Shown here piece by piece: positions 1 to 11,001 of a stretch of DNA of 64,000 nucleotides. The stretch lies in contig JAKZHN010000022.1 of assembly GCA_037179335.1 (NCBI GenBank), positions 496,001-560,000 of the forward strand, read 5' to 3'. The first letter of the stretch is position 1. Every line of letters begins with the position of its first letter. The notes beneath the pieces were generated by a model, which saw nothing but the letters and a program-made list of their open reading frames with translations, did no database searches and was not told the DNA's origin. Origin of the DNA: Cyclaneusma minus. Its lineage: Eukaryota > Ascomycota > Leotiomycetes > Marthamycetales > Marthamycetaceae. A program made the position numbers and the translations under genes.

Positions 1-59
1 GAAAGCTCCTTCAAAGTATCGCGAGAAGAATGTCAGCAAGTTGTCTAACAACTGATGGT

Positions 60-800
60 GGATTACCGGATGGTAGATATAGGTGGGATTCTAGGGACTG
101 GGTGGATGTGTAAGCGCTAGTCTTGCTAGCGTTCTGTTTAGCGAGTTCAGTTCGGCTAGAAGCAACTTCACCATTTCACTTTGAATATCTACCCTTCTTC
201 AATCCAGCTTCTAGGACGTGTGACGAAGCTTTTTTAGTTCCCGATCCATCCATGGAGAACCAGAAAGAAGATCCAGGCACTGAGGAAGAACTTCAACTCC
301 GTAACCGTTCTCTCTGGTACAACCTGGAAGACGCTGATCTCGATGGAGTTGTCCACGTCCAGATGCCTATCACCGGCGCCAAGGGAAGGAGTGCCCGGTT
401 CTCTGTTGTCGATAAGCAAGGTGTATTGTGGATTCCACTACCTTTAATGCTGGCCCTGTTGCAGAAGATAACGGGCTTATAGCGACATTTGCCATTGGGA
501 CGTGGCGCGAGATGGACAAGGGAGCACCGCCATTGCCAGGTAGATGACATCCGGAGAAATGAGAGAAAGAGGGATCCATGTATCCTTGAAGGCCTCGACC
601 TCTTCCTCTGTATCAAGATGTTGGTAGAATATGAATCGGTTGGAGAGAGGGAGAGAGAGCTTGAGCTTGTAAATATAGGATTCCAGTGGTGCGCAGGCGC
701 TAGCTACAAGTAGTTCTTTAGGCGAGTTGATGTCGGCTAGAGGAGCTTCGCCTCGCGGTTAAACTTCACTAAGTTCACTTCTGGAAAGATTTTCTTCTAC
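60..800 (-). repeat. Two inverted decayed copies of the FYQHLD repeat family
   Basis: Read on the minus strand, about 785-715 and 190-110 each carry the family head: a GTGAAGTT/AGCCGA block, a GCTAAA block, then a CTAGCGC block followed by CTATAT. The same head recurs on the plus strand at 16.4-21.1 kb. Downstream of the 785-715 head, about 640-576 (minus) reads FYQHLDTEEEVEAF. That matches MATFYQHLDTEEPVEEAF of the copy at 20789 (+). The frame runs on without a stop to 477 but has no ATG in a good position, so I treat it as a gene remnant. A plus-strand frame at 252-482 (76 codons) overlaps it and resembles nothing I know. Confidence 0.6.
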
Positions 801-1305
801 TATCTATTCACGGTCATGTGAACAAGCACACTGTCACCTCGGCTACCTGTTTTGTTCTTTTTCTTTCTCTCTCTCTCTTTTTTTTTGGTTGAGCAAAAGC
901 ATCCATAATATAAATCTGATCTAGTGGTTTACTTAGCCTCAGAATTGTGTCGTTTGCACAAAAGAGGTCGAATCATAATGCCGGCAACATTTGGCAACTT
1001 TCTCTTTGCTCTGATTTCTTTTGGTATTAATTTACTGCGGATTTAGCTCCCCAAACCACCCATATACGGATATATCATCAAATTTTGCAACCGCAAACCA
1101 ACTGAATTTTCAAATCTCCGCCTGAAAACCCACAAACACAGCAAGATCCAACTTTTGAATAACCTAAAGCACCCCGAACTGAAGTTCCAAACGGTCTTCA
1201 AGAGCCAGCCGACCGTTCACCGTTACCACTCCAGCTCACTGCACCAGCCAACGCCTCCAAACACCATTACGTTCTTCCTTCTTCCTCCACACCAACTGCT
1301 CATCC
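801..1305. other. Intergenic, no gene seen
   Basis: No supported gene. The part next to 1306 should hold the 3' end of the minus-strand membrane-protein mRNA. There is a pyrimidine-rich stretch near 855-885, and nothing else stands out. Confidence 0.5.
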
Positions 1306-2900
1306 TCAAGTCCCCTGCTTCATCTTCTGCCTAACAAGCACATCCTTCTCCCACAACAACACCGCCAGGGCACAAGCCGGCCCACCAACAACCGTCCAAC
1401 CCAGCAGCTTCATGCCCATCTTGCTCCACAGGACCGTCATTATCCCTCTTTCCATCATCTCTTTCTGTTTCTTGCAGGCAGCAAGCGCATCACGCAAATA
1501 ATGTTCATTATGCGTTGGCAAAGACCCAGACCGTGCCGCAAGGTCCTTCTCGATCAGTGCATTGCTATACAGCGTAATGCCCCAGAGCAGACAGGCCGCT
1601 GTGCCGATATAGAGATTGTATTGCAGAAACGTGTGCACTGATCTGTCCACAGATGGAAAATCGACGTCGGGGAATGTGTAGATCCAGTCGAAGAATGATA
1701 TGGTGAGATCTTTGGTGGGAAAGGGAAATGTGGGGAGGTAGATTGAGGAAGGGGAGTGGGATGGGAGGGGTGAGAGATAGGGGACGCGGGGGAGGAGGGA
1801 GCGAATGAGGGAAGAGGGAGAGAATGAGAGGTAGAGGATAGGGAGGTGGGTGGCGATGCAGAGAGTGATGACGAAGATGTAGATGCGGCGGACGGAGGCG
1901 AGGTAGATGGAGGCGGTCATGTGGGTTTGTTTTTCTGCGTTGTGGTTGGGGAAGAAATAGCGGGTAGAGAACGACCAGATGTGCGTGAGAGTGTATTGGA
2001 GTTGGGTTGTCCAGAGGGGAAAGAGGTACCAGATGAGCATGAAGAGTTGATTGGTATCGGAAGAGAAGGACGAGGTGGAAGGGAGGGAGATGGTTAAGGA
2101 GGGAATGATGTAGCCGAGTGTTATGGATATTAGGAGGACGGTCAGATCGCGCGGGAAGACGTGTTGTGAAGAGTGCATGGTACCGGGGAAGCGACCTGCG
2201 GTGGGGGAGGCCACGAGATGGATGAAGAGGTAGATGGGGGCGACGGCGGCGAAGGAGCAACATTGGCAGGCGAGACCGAATAGGCCGATGCTGGTGAGGA
2301 AGAGTTTAGTTTTGGGGTCTTCGGAAAGAAGAAAGATTGATCGGTAGATCGTATAGGAAGATTGATAGAAACCTACTAGCCCATCATGCTTTTTCCATGG
2401 CCTCTTCGCATGCTTTCGAGGAAAAGCAGCGTCCATAATGCTCCGTATTGACCGCCTGCATACACTCCAAAGTAGTTGAGGGCCGTGAAGTCTCCATTGA
2501 CGACTGGTCCTAGGAAAGCAACGAAGAGCGCTATCCAAGCATCTATCCTCTCGAATCCGGTATATTTGAGGCGGAGGAAAGTTGCTTCGTTCTGGGTTCG
2601 CGGTAGCCAAGCATTCGGTTGCTCAAGCAGTGGTTCTAGCTTTAGCGGAAGCCCACTTTGCCAGCTCAGGACATTCGTTGTGTAGAAGCCCGCCGCTGAG
2701 AACAGAAGCATCAGGGTTAGGATGACAGCCAAGTTGGTCGAAGGCAAATTCTGCCGCAGAGCAGGTCGCTTCGAGAAAAGCTTGTCCGTAGGGTACCGGT
2801 ACTATGGTATGTTTAGTATGAGTGGCTTTATATGAATAATATCTTGCAGGGTGCTTACCTGTCTAGCCTGTGAAGGCGCCTTGCAGTTGAGAAAATTCAT
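1306..2900 (-). CDS. Multi-pass membrane protein of a fungal family of unknown function
   Basis: Three-exon model, 483 residues: 2900-2859, 2801-2377 and 2290-1306. Both introns have GT-AG ends. The first (2858-2802) starts GTAAGC and has ACTAAAC before its AG. The second (2376-2291) removes an in-frame stop. The protein starts MNFLNCKAPSQARQ. It has a hydrophobic helix near residues 35-55 and several more along its length, with a short charged C-terminus (KKQKEMMERG). The YFGVYAGGQYGALWTLLFLE segment followed by a Gly/Arg-rich linker resembles fungal integral membrane proteins that I know only as uncharacterised, some of them lying in terpenoid-type gene clusters. That resemblance is from memory and is not specific enough for a function. 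No biosynthetic enzymes surround it here. An upstream ATG at about 2943 opens a short overlapping frame, so the translation start is less certain than the body. Confidence 0.7.
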
Positions 2901-3728
2901 GGCAGCGACGACGAGACGGAAAAGTCGAAGATTGTCGGCATGAGGAGGGAAAGAAGAGAAAATTCGAAACTGATCGAAGTTGAAGACGAAAATGACAGAC
3001 TACCGCTGAAAACAAACGGAGGGGCAGAGGAAACGACATAGCAACGTTCGTTGGAATGTGGCCTTACCTCCGGAAGAGGTGGAATAACGATCCAGACTTA
3101 CAACGTCCACGGTTCTATTCCTGAGCTGCAGTGGAGAGGGCGATGAAACTTATCGTGTAGACTTCAGACGAAGGCCGAAGAGCGTGGTTACCTATCTTCA
3201 TCCATGCCAGAATCCAACGAGAATCCGACGGGAGAGGGTTCAGGAGGAACGGAGGATTGACGATCGTTGAAGTCATCGTGAGCGGAAAATGTACGCGAGT
3301 ACGCACTCGAGTATCAAATCTCGCCCTTTCCTCGTCGCGTTTGGAAAAAGCTCTCTACTCTTCAACATCTTACGAACGCACAGCCTCAAGCTCTCTGGGC
3401 TACCAAAGCTATGCTCACACTTTCTGGAACAGGTAGGTGGTATTCTCGCTTTATTTCGACCGCAAGCCACCGCTCTTCTGGCCGTACGTTTTGGCGTACC
3501 AGCTCGATGTATCCAGGCACGTGCCCGCATCCCCATCTCTCTTCACCGTCACCATCATGCGTTGATGGCGCCAGGCTGTGCCGCCTTTCTGCCGTTATAA
3601 AGACTTGCTAGTGAACGGCATAAACATTTGGTCAATGTCTGTCTTCTAGATTAACCACCAGGCTGAGTTTGTGTGCCTCATTTCTTGTCTTCATTGTTGC
3701 GGATACTCTCATTCTCTATTTCCTCACG
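2901..3728. promoter_or_regulatory. Divergent promoter region with ambiguous short reading frames
   Basis: This lies between a minus-strand and a plus-strand gene and should hold both promoters and 5' leaders. Two short frames start close together in opposite directions. The minus-strand frame from ATG 3273 to 3115 has 52 codons, starts MTSTIVNPPFLL and contains a possible GTAACC donor. The plus-strand frame 3289-3600 has 103 codons, with a nested ATG at 3411 followed by a GTAGGT donor-like site. I recognise neither. They could be leader exons of the neighbouring genes, small genes of their own, or chance. Confidence 0.3.
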
Positions 3729-5130
3729 ATGCTCTACCCCTCCCTTTCCATGCTGGCTTTCCTCGCCACCAGCACCCACGCTTTCTACTCACCGGCTTCC
3801 TATATCCAATACAGCACCGTACCGGGCTACTTCCTCCAAGATCTCAACTCAACCAACGCCACAACTTTCGACTTCGTAAGCATCCGTTTCCCTGTTCGCA
3901 GCCTGAGTAAAATTAACAAGCTAATTTCTCTCAGATTGCCACCAACTTCGGTCTCATCAACCAGACCTATTCCACCACCTTTGGCAATGAAGCCCAGATT
4001 GGCACCACCGAGAACTCCACCCAGTGGGAGCGATTCGCGCGTGAAGTCTTTCGCCTCAACCTAGAAAGCGACAACAATGTGCAATACAAAGTCCTCTTCA
4101 TCGGCCGCCACGGCGAAGGCTACCATAATGTAGCCGAGAGCTACTACGGCACGCCAGCCTGGAACGTACGTTTTATTACCATTACCTCCAATTCTGCAAT
4201 TCCACCACCCCGCATGTCCGCAAACCCGCAAATCACGAGCTGAACTACACAGTGCTACTGGTCCGAGAAAGACGGCAATGGGACAGTCACGTGGGCAGAT
4301 GCTCAGCTAACGCCAAATGGGATTGCTCAAGCCCAGAAGGTTAGTTAGAATTTTGGATTTTGGATTGGAGAAATGCTTGAATTCTAGGCACTGAAAGAAA
4401 CCCAGGTGCAAGCGTTATGGGCACGTCTGATCGCCCAGCAAAACATCCCAACACCACAGCGATTCTACACCAGCCCCCTGAGCCGATGCTGCAAGACCGC
4501 AGCTCTGTCTTTCGCCAACCTGAATCTCCCCGCCAGCCAACCCTTCATGCCCACCGTAAAAGTAAAGCTCTACCAACTTCCCATTTCCTTTCCTCAAACC
4601 CCCAAATTCCCAAAACCCACCACATACCAAGCAATCTGAGATTCAATACTCGTTCACACATAGATCACCAACTACAAGTCAAGATAGTAGGAAAGCTGAT
4701 ATAATCTCAGGAACTCCTCCGCGAAGGCATCTCAGCACACACCTGCGACCGGCGCAGCAATCTCAGCACCATCGCCTCCGTCTACCCAACCTACATCTTC
4801 GAAGAAGGCTTCCAATCCGTCGACCCACTGTGGAATGAAACATTCGTTGAAACGTCTTCTTCGCAAGCCGTGCGCTCCAAATCCGTCTTAGACGATATCT
4901 TCTCTACTGATCCTAGTACTTATATTTCCATTACTACGCATTCTGGGGAAGGAGCGAGTTTGCTTTCTGTGCTGGGTCATAGAACCTTTTCGCTACAGAC
5001 TGGGGCGGTGATTCCGGTCTTAGTGAGGGCAGAGAGAGTGGCTGGGACGCCGGCGAGACCGACGGTCAAGCCGTGGACGGTTATTAGTACGTGTGCTACG
5101 CCGCCGACGGCTACTGCTTCTTCTGCTTGA
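3729..5130 (+). CDS. Secreted histidine phosphatase (phosphoglycerate mutase-like family)
   Basis: Five exons (3729-3875, 3935-4165, 4253-4339, 4388-4561, 4711-5130) give 352 residues. All four introns are GT-AG and exon phases fit. The N-terminus MLYPSLSMLAFLATSTHA is a short signal peptide, so the enzyme is probably secreted or vacuolar. The catalytic histidine lies in GRHGEGYHN (His at about 108). The partner histidine is in TTHSGEG (about 290), and CDRRS near 223-227 is typical of the fungal PMU1-like branch. Members remove phosphate from small molecules through a phosphohistidine; the substrate cannot be told from sequence. Two Asn-X-Thr sites (NST, NAT) near residue 40 suit a secreted glycoprotein. 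The last intron is longer (149 bp) than the others (48-87 bp). Confidence 0.85.
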
Positions 5131-7549
5131 ATAGGGAATCTATTGCGGAGCCGGTACTTTGTGTGTATGCAAAGACGGTGCTGAATTCAAAAAGACTCGG
5201 CTTTCTGAATCCGAGTCACAGGCAGAAGAGACCCCATTTTCACCAATTGCCCTTGCATCTGCTCCTCGCTAAACAAAATTGTGGTGAATATTGTATTCTC
5301 GCCATCTCAGTCTCTAAATAGTAAATTCGGACGAACGAGTCAGCAACGCTAAACTCGAAACTCCTGGGTAATTCATTTACTGCTTGCAATATGCTGCGGC
5401 GCTGCGATGCGGCTCTGGGACCCTCCGGCACGTTAAATACCTGGATTTCCTTTTAGTAAATACGGCGCGTTAGCGCAACGGTAGCTAGGTGGCGTTGGAT
5501 TTCTTCCTTTCTCTAATCTCATAATCTCCTAGTTCAATTCTGATTCGAAGCAGTTTTCTGCTTTTGTGGAAAAAAATCTACTCCCAAACTTGCGCGCCGC
5601 GGGAAAGGGTCGAATCACGCGCACGATACGGATCCAGATATCGCAAGACAATCATTGACAGTGGTTCAGATATGAATTTTGTATCATCAGCTACGGAGCA
5701 GAGGCGACGACTACACAGAGAAAGAAGCAAAGATCCAGGCGGCGCGGCTGAAATTTCTCGTTCGCCATCATGGGGGCTCGAAGTCGGGGGTTCTTGGAGG
5801 ACTCCGTGTCCGGAGAAAAGGGCAGCCTTGGTATAGGCGCGCCAGTTACGACCACATACGAGAGGATCTTCGAGGAGAACGATATCATGTGAACAAGCCG
5901 CTGCCGACCTTCGAAAACACAAGGCCCGGCAGGCCGCGCTAATCCTGGCGTCCATTTCTTGGACCTGGTCGTCCTCCGACCGCGACGGCAGCCCCATGTC
6001 AGTCCACCTTAACTGGTCACCCAGTGCCTATGTCCCAAGCACCCCAATCCGCGCCTGCATCCTCCGTGGGCTTCAAAACCGCCCCCCTCCCGTCCGTCGC
6101 GGCCCAGGTTGGTGAAAATGGAAGGAAACGGTCGCAGCGACCTCGACCTGACAGTTAAGGAGTTTCTCGCGTTCGTCTGCATTGAAGTTTGAATTGGACG
6201 GTTCTGTTTGGCGCGGTAAATGAGTCTTTGGAATATCTCGCCATTTTAAACTCTGCCGCATGCTCGACACTGCCATGTGCGATACATGTCGAACGTGAAG
6301 GTCAACGACATCATCACACAAAGATCAATGTCTTTGTCGCCGTAAGCTACGACGTGAACTCTGAGTTTCATGTGTCGCGACGCCATTCGAGAGAATGGGC
6401 GCAACTGGAAGTGGACGACACTGAAGCATAAAGGTTTGTCTGTCCAGTTATTGCGGCATTGCATACACAATACATAAGAGTTCGTTACTGAATTGATATT
6501 GAGCAAGGACACGAGTACCATATCTCTTCGGTACTGATTTCAATCTATACTTCGTTTTCACAAAAGTCCGAAGCGCCAAATCATTAAACATCAAATGTCA
6601 AAACCCCAGGTCCGATACACCTTTTCCCCTATCTGCATATAATATAGGGCTGCTCATGTATATAACATCCACCCAAATCACGTCCTCACGCCAGTCCAGC
6701 CGCCAGCGCAACACAAAATAGTTCACAAAAACCTTAGCACGCTACCACTTATATCCCATTCGCCCGTGCATCCCACCGTGAGATCTCCACGATAAGCTTA
6801 AAACGCTCTCCCTCCCCTCCTCACCAGGACCTCACCAGGACCTCCTCCCACAATTGGCTCTGCTCCACCCAGCTTGCCTCCTTCAACATCCCTGCTGTTC
6901 CAAAAGTTAAAGTGTGGTGTTGTTGTGAACTTAAGCGCCGAAGGCCCGAAACGAAAATAGCATCTCGCCAATCATCAACAACGCAAATCCCCCGCATGCT
7001 GCCGTACCGCCCGCTGCAAGACTTGCCGGACCACACACTCCCTCTTCATTCGCTCACCACCCAAAACTGTCCTGCAGCGCTTGCATGGGCGCGCATGGGC
7101 GCGCATGGGCGCGAAATCTGCGATATGCGCTGCTTGGTTCTATACGAAAATAGACAATCGTGATGGAATGTGGAAGTGAGGGCGGCGGCAAGGTGCTTGG
7201 AATGTTGTAGACGAGGATGTTGTGACTGGACATAGGTGGTGTATATATGATTGACTAGGTTCCCAGGGTTCCCTGAAATTGAAAAACATTCGAGATCTGT
7301 GGACATTTTGTTTCTTTGATAAGGTATACGACTTTTGTTGTGTTACGACGAGAGAGATTTGAATACCTAACTTCTTTACCTTCCTTACCAACTTGCAAGC
7401 CTCAAGGAGTTGATCTTCTTTCGCAAACCTCTCGTTCTCTTACCTTCGTCGACATCGCCATCAGTTCAGACCTCGAGTCTCGAAACCTGCCTTCTTCCAA
7501 CTTTTCATCCACCCCTCACCAATCTCCGCCCGTGCTCTGCACCATCACA
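5131..7549. other. Intergenic with possible gene relics
   Basis: No intact gene is supported. At 5463-5552 there is a degenerate tRNA-Met-like sequence (separate entry). At about 5630-5700 the plus frame reads TIIDSGSDMNFVSSATEQ, which resembles the DSG core of retropepsin-like domains, but both flanks lose coherence. The plus frame 5679-5942 is open without recognisable content. A 10-bp GC-rich unit is repeated three times at about 7082-7113. The last 200 bases before 7550 are C/T-rich, as expected for the leader of the next gene. Confidence 0.4.
5463..5552 (+). pseudogene. tRNA-Met-like relic
   Basis: The sequence starts GGCGCGTTAGCGCAACGGTA, an A-box/D-arm as in fungal tRNA-Met. It then carries CTCATAATC, which would be a CAT anticodon loop, and AGTTCAATTC as a weak B-box. 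The two ends do not pair as an acceptor stem, and the span is about 90 rather than 72-73 nt. It is therefore a degenerate tRNA or the head of a tRNA-derived SINE, not a working gene. Confidence 0.3.
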
Positions 7550-8336
7550 ATGCCAGATTTCAAGCCTCAATTCTCCCCCTCCACCTACGCCGAATTCGAC
7601 ATCCAAGACCCCGCCCACTATGCTCCCACCCCCCCAAGCCGCACCCAGCGCTTCGTCGAATCCGCCCGCATGAGCCTCACCATCCTATCTTTCTGCATCG
7701 GCGTCACCATCCTCGCTCTCTCAGCTGATACAATCGCCGTGTACAACAACACGCACGTATCGCCAGATTTTTTCATTCCGCTCTGGCCAAGGGATTTCAA
7801 CTTGAGACCAACTGTGGCGATCGTGGTGGGAGGGGCGCTGATGGTGCTTGTGAACGGGCTGAGTTTGGCGGGGAGTAGGGTGCCTGCTGTGAGTATTCCC
7901 TTCTACCAAATCCATACTTATCCTTTTCTTGGATTTGGATAGGATATGTGCAACGCGACGAATGGCTGACGATTTCTGTTTTTTGTGAATGCAGATTCGG
8001 AGAAACGCAACGGTCCACACGATCCTCTCCCTCGTCGCCCCCTTCATCAGCGGTGCAGCAGCAGTCATCGCAACGGCATTCTTCTATATTGTGAATGATT
8101 CGATGGTGTCGTATAGTATGCAGAGCTGGAGCTGTCGCTGGGCGGGCGTGGGAATGAATGTGCAGCCGCATTTTGGGACGCTGTGTGAGGAAAGTAGGGC
8201 CAGTTTGTATCTGACGGTTTTGATGATTCCGTTGGAGTGTTTGGTGTTGGGATTGGCTGCTGTGGGGGTGTGCTTGGGGAGGAAAAGGGGGGAGGTTGAG
8301 AGGAAGGGGACGCCGGTGAGTTTGGGTATGTCTTAA
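7550..8336 (+). CDS. Four-helix membrane protein, unknown function
   Basis: Two exons, 7550-7888 and 7995-8336, give 226 residues. The intron has a GTGAGT donor and a GCAG acceptor. The first 45 residues are Pro/Ser-rich and predicted cytosolic. Four hydrophobic segments follow (about 45-62, 88-108, 121-145 and 180-203), with a short basic tail (GRKRGEVERKG). A loop between helices 3 and 4 holds several Trp/Cys residues (QSWSCRW, GTLCEES). The topology resembles MARVEL-like fungal proteins, but I see no diagnostic motif, so I give no function. A GTGAGT near the stop (8317) could be the start of another intron, in which case the C-terminus would differ. Confidence 0.7.
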
Positions 8337-10107
8337 GGGATGATGGGGGCGTGTTAGGGAGGGGGAATGGGGAAGTGGGGAGTGAGAGAGGATTGAGAGG
8401 CTGGAGAGAAAGGAAGCCCTGTGAGACCGGCCTTGTCTTGATTGAGCGGTGCGGTTGAGCGGTTGAGATCTGGAAGTTTGAAAGTGAAGAAGCACGGAGG
8501 GTTGGGCGTAATTGCTGGCACTGTCGGAGTCCTTGTGCTGGCGTTTCGGGGTTTCCGGGAAGTCCGGAAGTCAAATTGGTTGTATCTAGGAGATCTCGGG
8601 GACTATCGAGCTGCTCTGAAGGTTGCGGATATGAGAAGGGCGCCTGTTGAGGAATGTCGACACATAGAGTGCGGGAAACGCTCCGGCAAGAAGGATTCCC
8701 CGGTCAAAAGGATTCTCCGGTAACTATTTGTATGAGTATGCAAGTTATGAATAGCATCTCCAGACCTTGGGTGAGATATGTCTTTCATCTGCCATGATAG
8801 GTCGTTTCTCCAATTTCCATCCGTTGTACAATTTATAAAAAGTGTAACGGTGATGATGGCCACCGTGTCTCCCGGTAGAGGCGGTCTGGTCGTCATTGGC
8901 GGATAGGTGCAGTCTGGGTGCTGTGACCTGTGAATCCCTCCGTCAATCTGTCGCAGGTAGATGGGGTCAAATGCGGGCCGGTGGAGATTTTGTAGGACCC
9001 TGAAGCTGTCTTTGGTACCAGGTACCATATATGCGGGCAATTGGTCGCGTGTTGCACAGCGATGTGACCTGTCAAAGGTACATGGAGGCTGGCGGCGAGG
9101 CCCAAAGCGTAAGTCTCGCCGGCCAAAAAGGGGAGGAGAGTCGCTAGGACGTCGCTTTGGGCGGGCGCACTGGCACCACTCGAGTACTGAGTACTTCTGC
9201 TATAGTTGCACCTTCTCTGGCGCGGTGAGTTGTTTGTTGTACTCGCGCGGAGGCGTCTGCACCATTGCGCGTTTTGCTGCTGCAGTGTGTTTGGGATGTG
9301 TGCAGACGTGCGAATGAAAAGATCACGATAGCAGGGCGCGATGATGGAGTTGCACCTGCCAGAAAGTGGCCAGCACGGGGGCCGGGATCAGCCTTGATCT
9401 TTCCGAGTCCCACCCGTCCGAGCTAATTAAATGTTATGACAGGCTTGGCAGGCGAGTTAAATGGTCCTAACCCTTGTGCCAGTCCACTGCCAGACGCACT
9501 CGGCAGTCTGAAAGCCTTATCGCTGCCGATTCTGGTCAAAGGCGGCCATATCATTTGTCCACTACCCCCGCTGGCCTTCAGCAATATCAGAGCTTGCTAC
9601 CCCATACGTGACTTGCGAAGCCAATAATTGCAACACTGCCCCGATTGCTTACTTTTGCCCATTGTCTGGCTCAAACATATCTCCGGCCCAAGTCCCTGTG
9701 GTTTCTCAACTTTCTTGTCGAACCGCTTCTTCTCTACCACGTCTGGCTGCTATCACCGATTCCGGCCCTCAACATCAGACAGCTTTCTCACAACCTCATA
9801 ACCTCTCATACGCCGCGCATCCTATCATTCGCTGCTATCTCTCTCACCCTCTCTCCAAAACCTCGCTACGATAAATCCAGCCGTCTGCGCCGCTCTGGTC
9901 TACACAAAACATAGTGTCGCTTCCAAGCTTCCTCAACTCTTGGGCCACTAACCTCCATTTGAAGCACCCCGAACCACGCCAGTCCGGTCACTCGATACTC
10001 AGGTATCAAAACAACGCTTTCCTCTCACCAGCATCCTGCTTCCGCAGTCATCCTCGGTCCCTCACTACCCGTCTCTTTATTTTCATCTCACAAACCAAGC
10101 TGTGTGA
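8337..10107. other. Intergenic, no gene seen
   Basis: Both strands contain only short overlapping frames without family resemblance. About 9650-10100 is pyrimidine-rich and is the likely promoter and leader of the tautomerase-domain gene. Confidence 0.5.
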
Positions 10108-11001
10108 ATGCCTCACCAAGAAGCACACATGGATCGCTCCCAAACTGCTCCGCAGCTGAGAGATGTTGAGCGTGGTGCTCCCGGCGATCATGCCATCTTC
10201 TCAGCAAACAAGACTCCAGAGCAGAAGCAGATGGCAAAGCGGAGGAGTCAGTACTTCGGTGACGCCTTTGCCTACCGCGAGTCGAATACGTCGCCGCGAG
10301 AGCGCGTTTCAAGAGAGTCGGTGGTTATGGTAGAAGTGCGGACCAATGTCATTGTGAGCAGTACCCAAGTATCCACTCATACGGAGAAAGATCGAAAGCT
10401 TACCAGATAATAGGTCCACGACGAATACACCTTCATCACTGATCTCTCTTATGCGATATCAAATCGCTACCAGCGACCCGAATCATCGGTATTGGTCACC
10501 ATAAACCATTCGGCCTGCCTACTCTTCGGAGGCTCTTTCGAACCAGCATACATCATGAGCATCACCGCTCTTCCATCCCAAGTACAACCAGTCACCAACA
10601 AAAGAAACGCTTCGCTCATACAAAAATCCATGGAAGAGGCCCTGGGCGTACCCCCCGCCCGCGGCCTTGTCAAATTCATTGCGATCGACGAAGCGAATCT
10701 GGCAAACAATGGCAAAACCGTTCTCGGAGAGATAGAAGACTTAGAAAAGGAACAGACTGGCGAGAACATTGTTAGTCGGACCCAGTCATCGAACAAGAAG
10801 AGGCACAGTGTGAAGTCGGTCCCAAATATGCGCAACGGGAGCAGCTTGTCACCCATATCTTCCAAGTACGCCGCGATCGACGAACAATACTCGCCACCCC
10901 TGCCACCGGTGCCAGACAAGGATGCCAACGACCTGCGCGCTGACAAGGTCCAGAAGATGGGGCGGAGGAAAAGCTTCATAGCCGCTGTATTTGGCAAATA
11001 G
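10108..11001 (+). CDS. MIF/tautomerase-domain protein with Ser-rich C-terminal tail
   Basis: Two exons, 10108-10353 and 10414-11001, give 277 residues. The intron starts GTGAGC and ends ATAG. Residues 1-75 are polar and charged. The MIF fold runs from about 76 (VEVRTNVIV) to 195, with the recognisable stretches FITDLS, LLFGGSFEPAY and TNKRNASLIQ, then VPPARGLV and NGKTVLGE. The tail (about 196-277) is Ser/Lys-rich with a PPLPPVP proline run, ending GRRKSFIAAVFGK. In animal MIF the catalytic proline becomes N-terminal after Met removal. Here the domain is internal and that position is not a free proline, so classical tautomerase activity is doubtful. Fungal homologues with this layout exist, but I know of no established role. 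Confidence 0.85.

Noticed and set aside
1565..2263. 232-codon minus frame rich in His/Pro/Leu
   Set aside because: It is an out-of-frame shadow of exon 3 of the membrane-protein gene.
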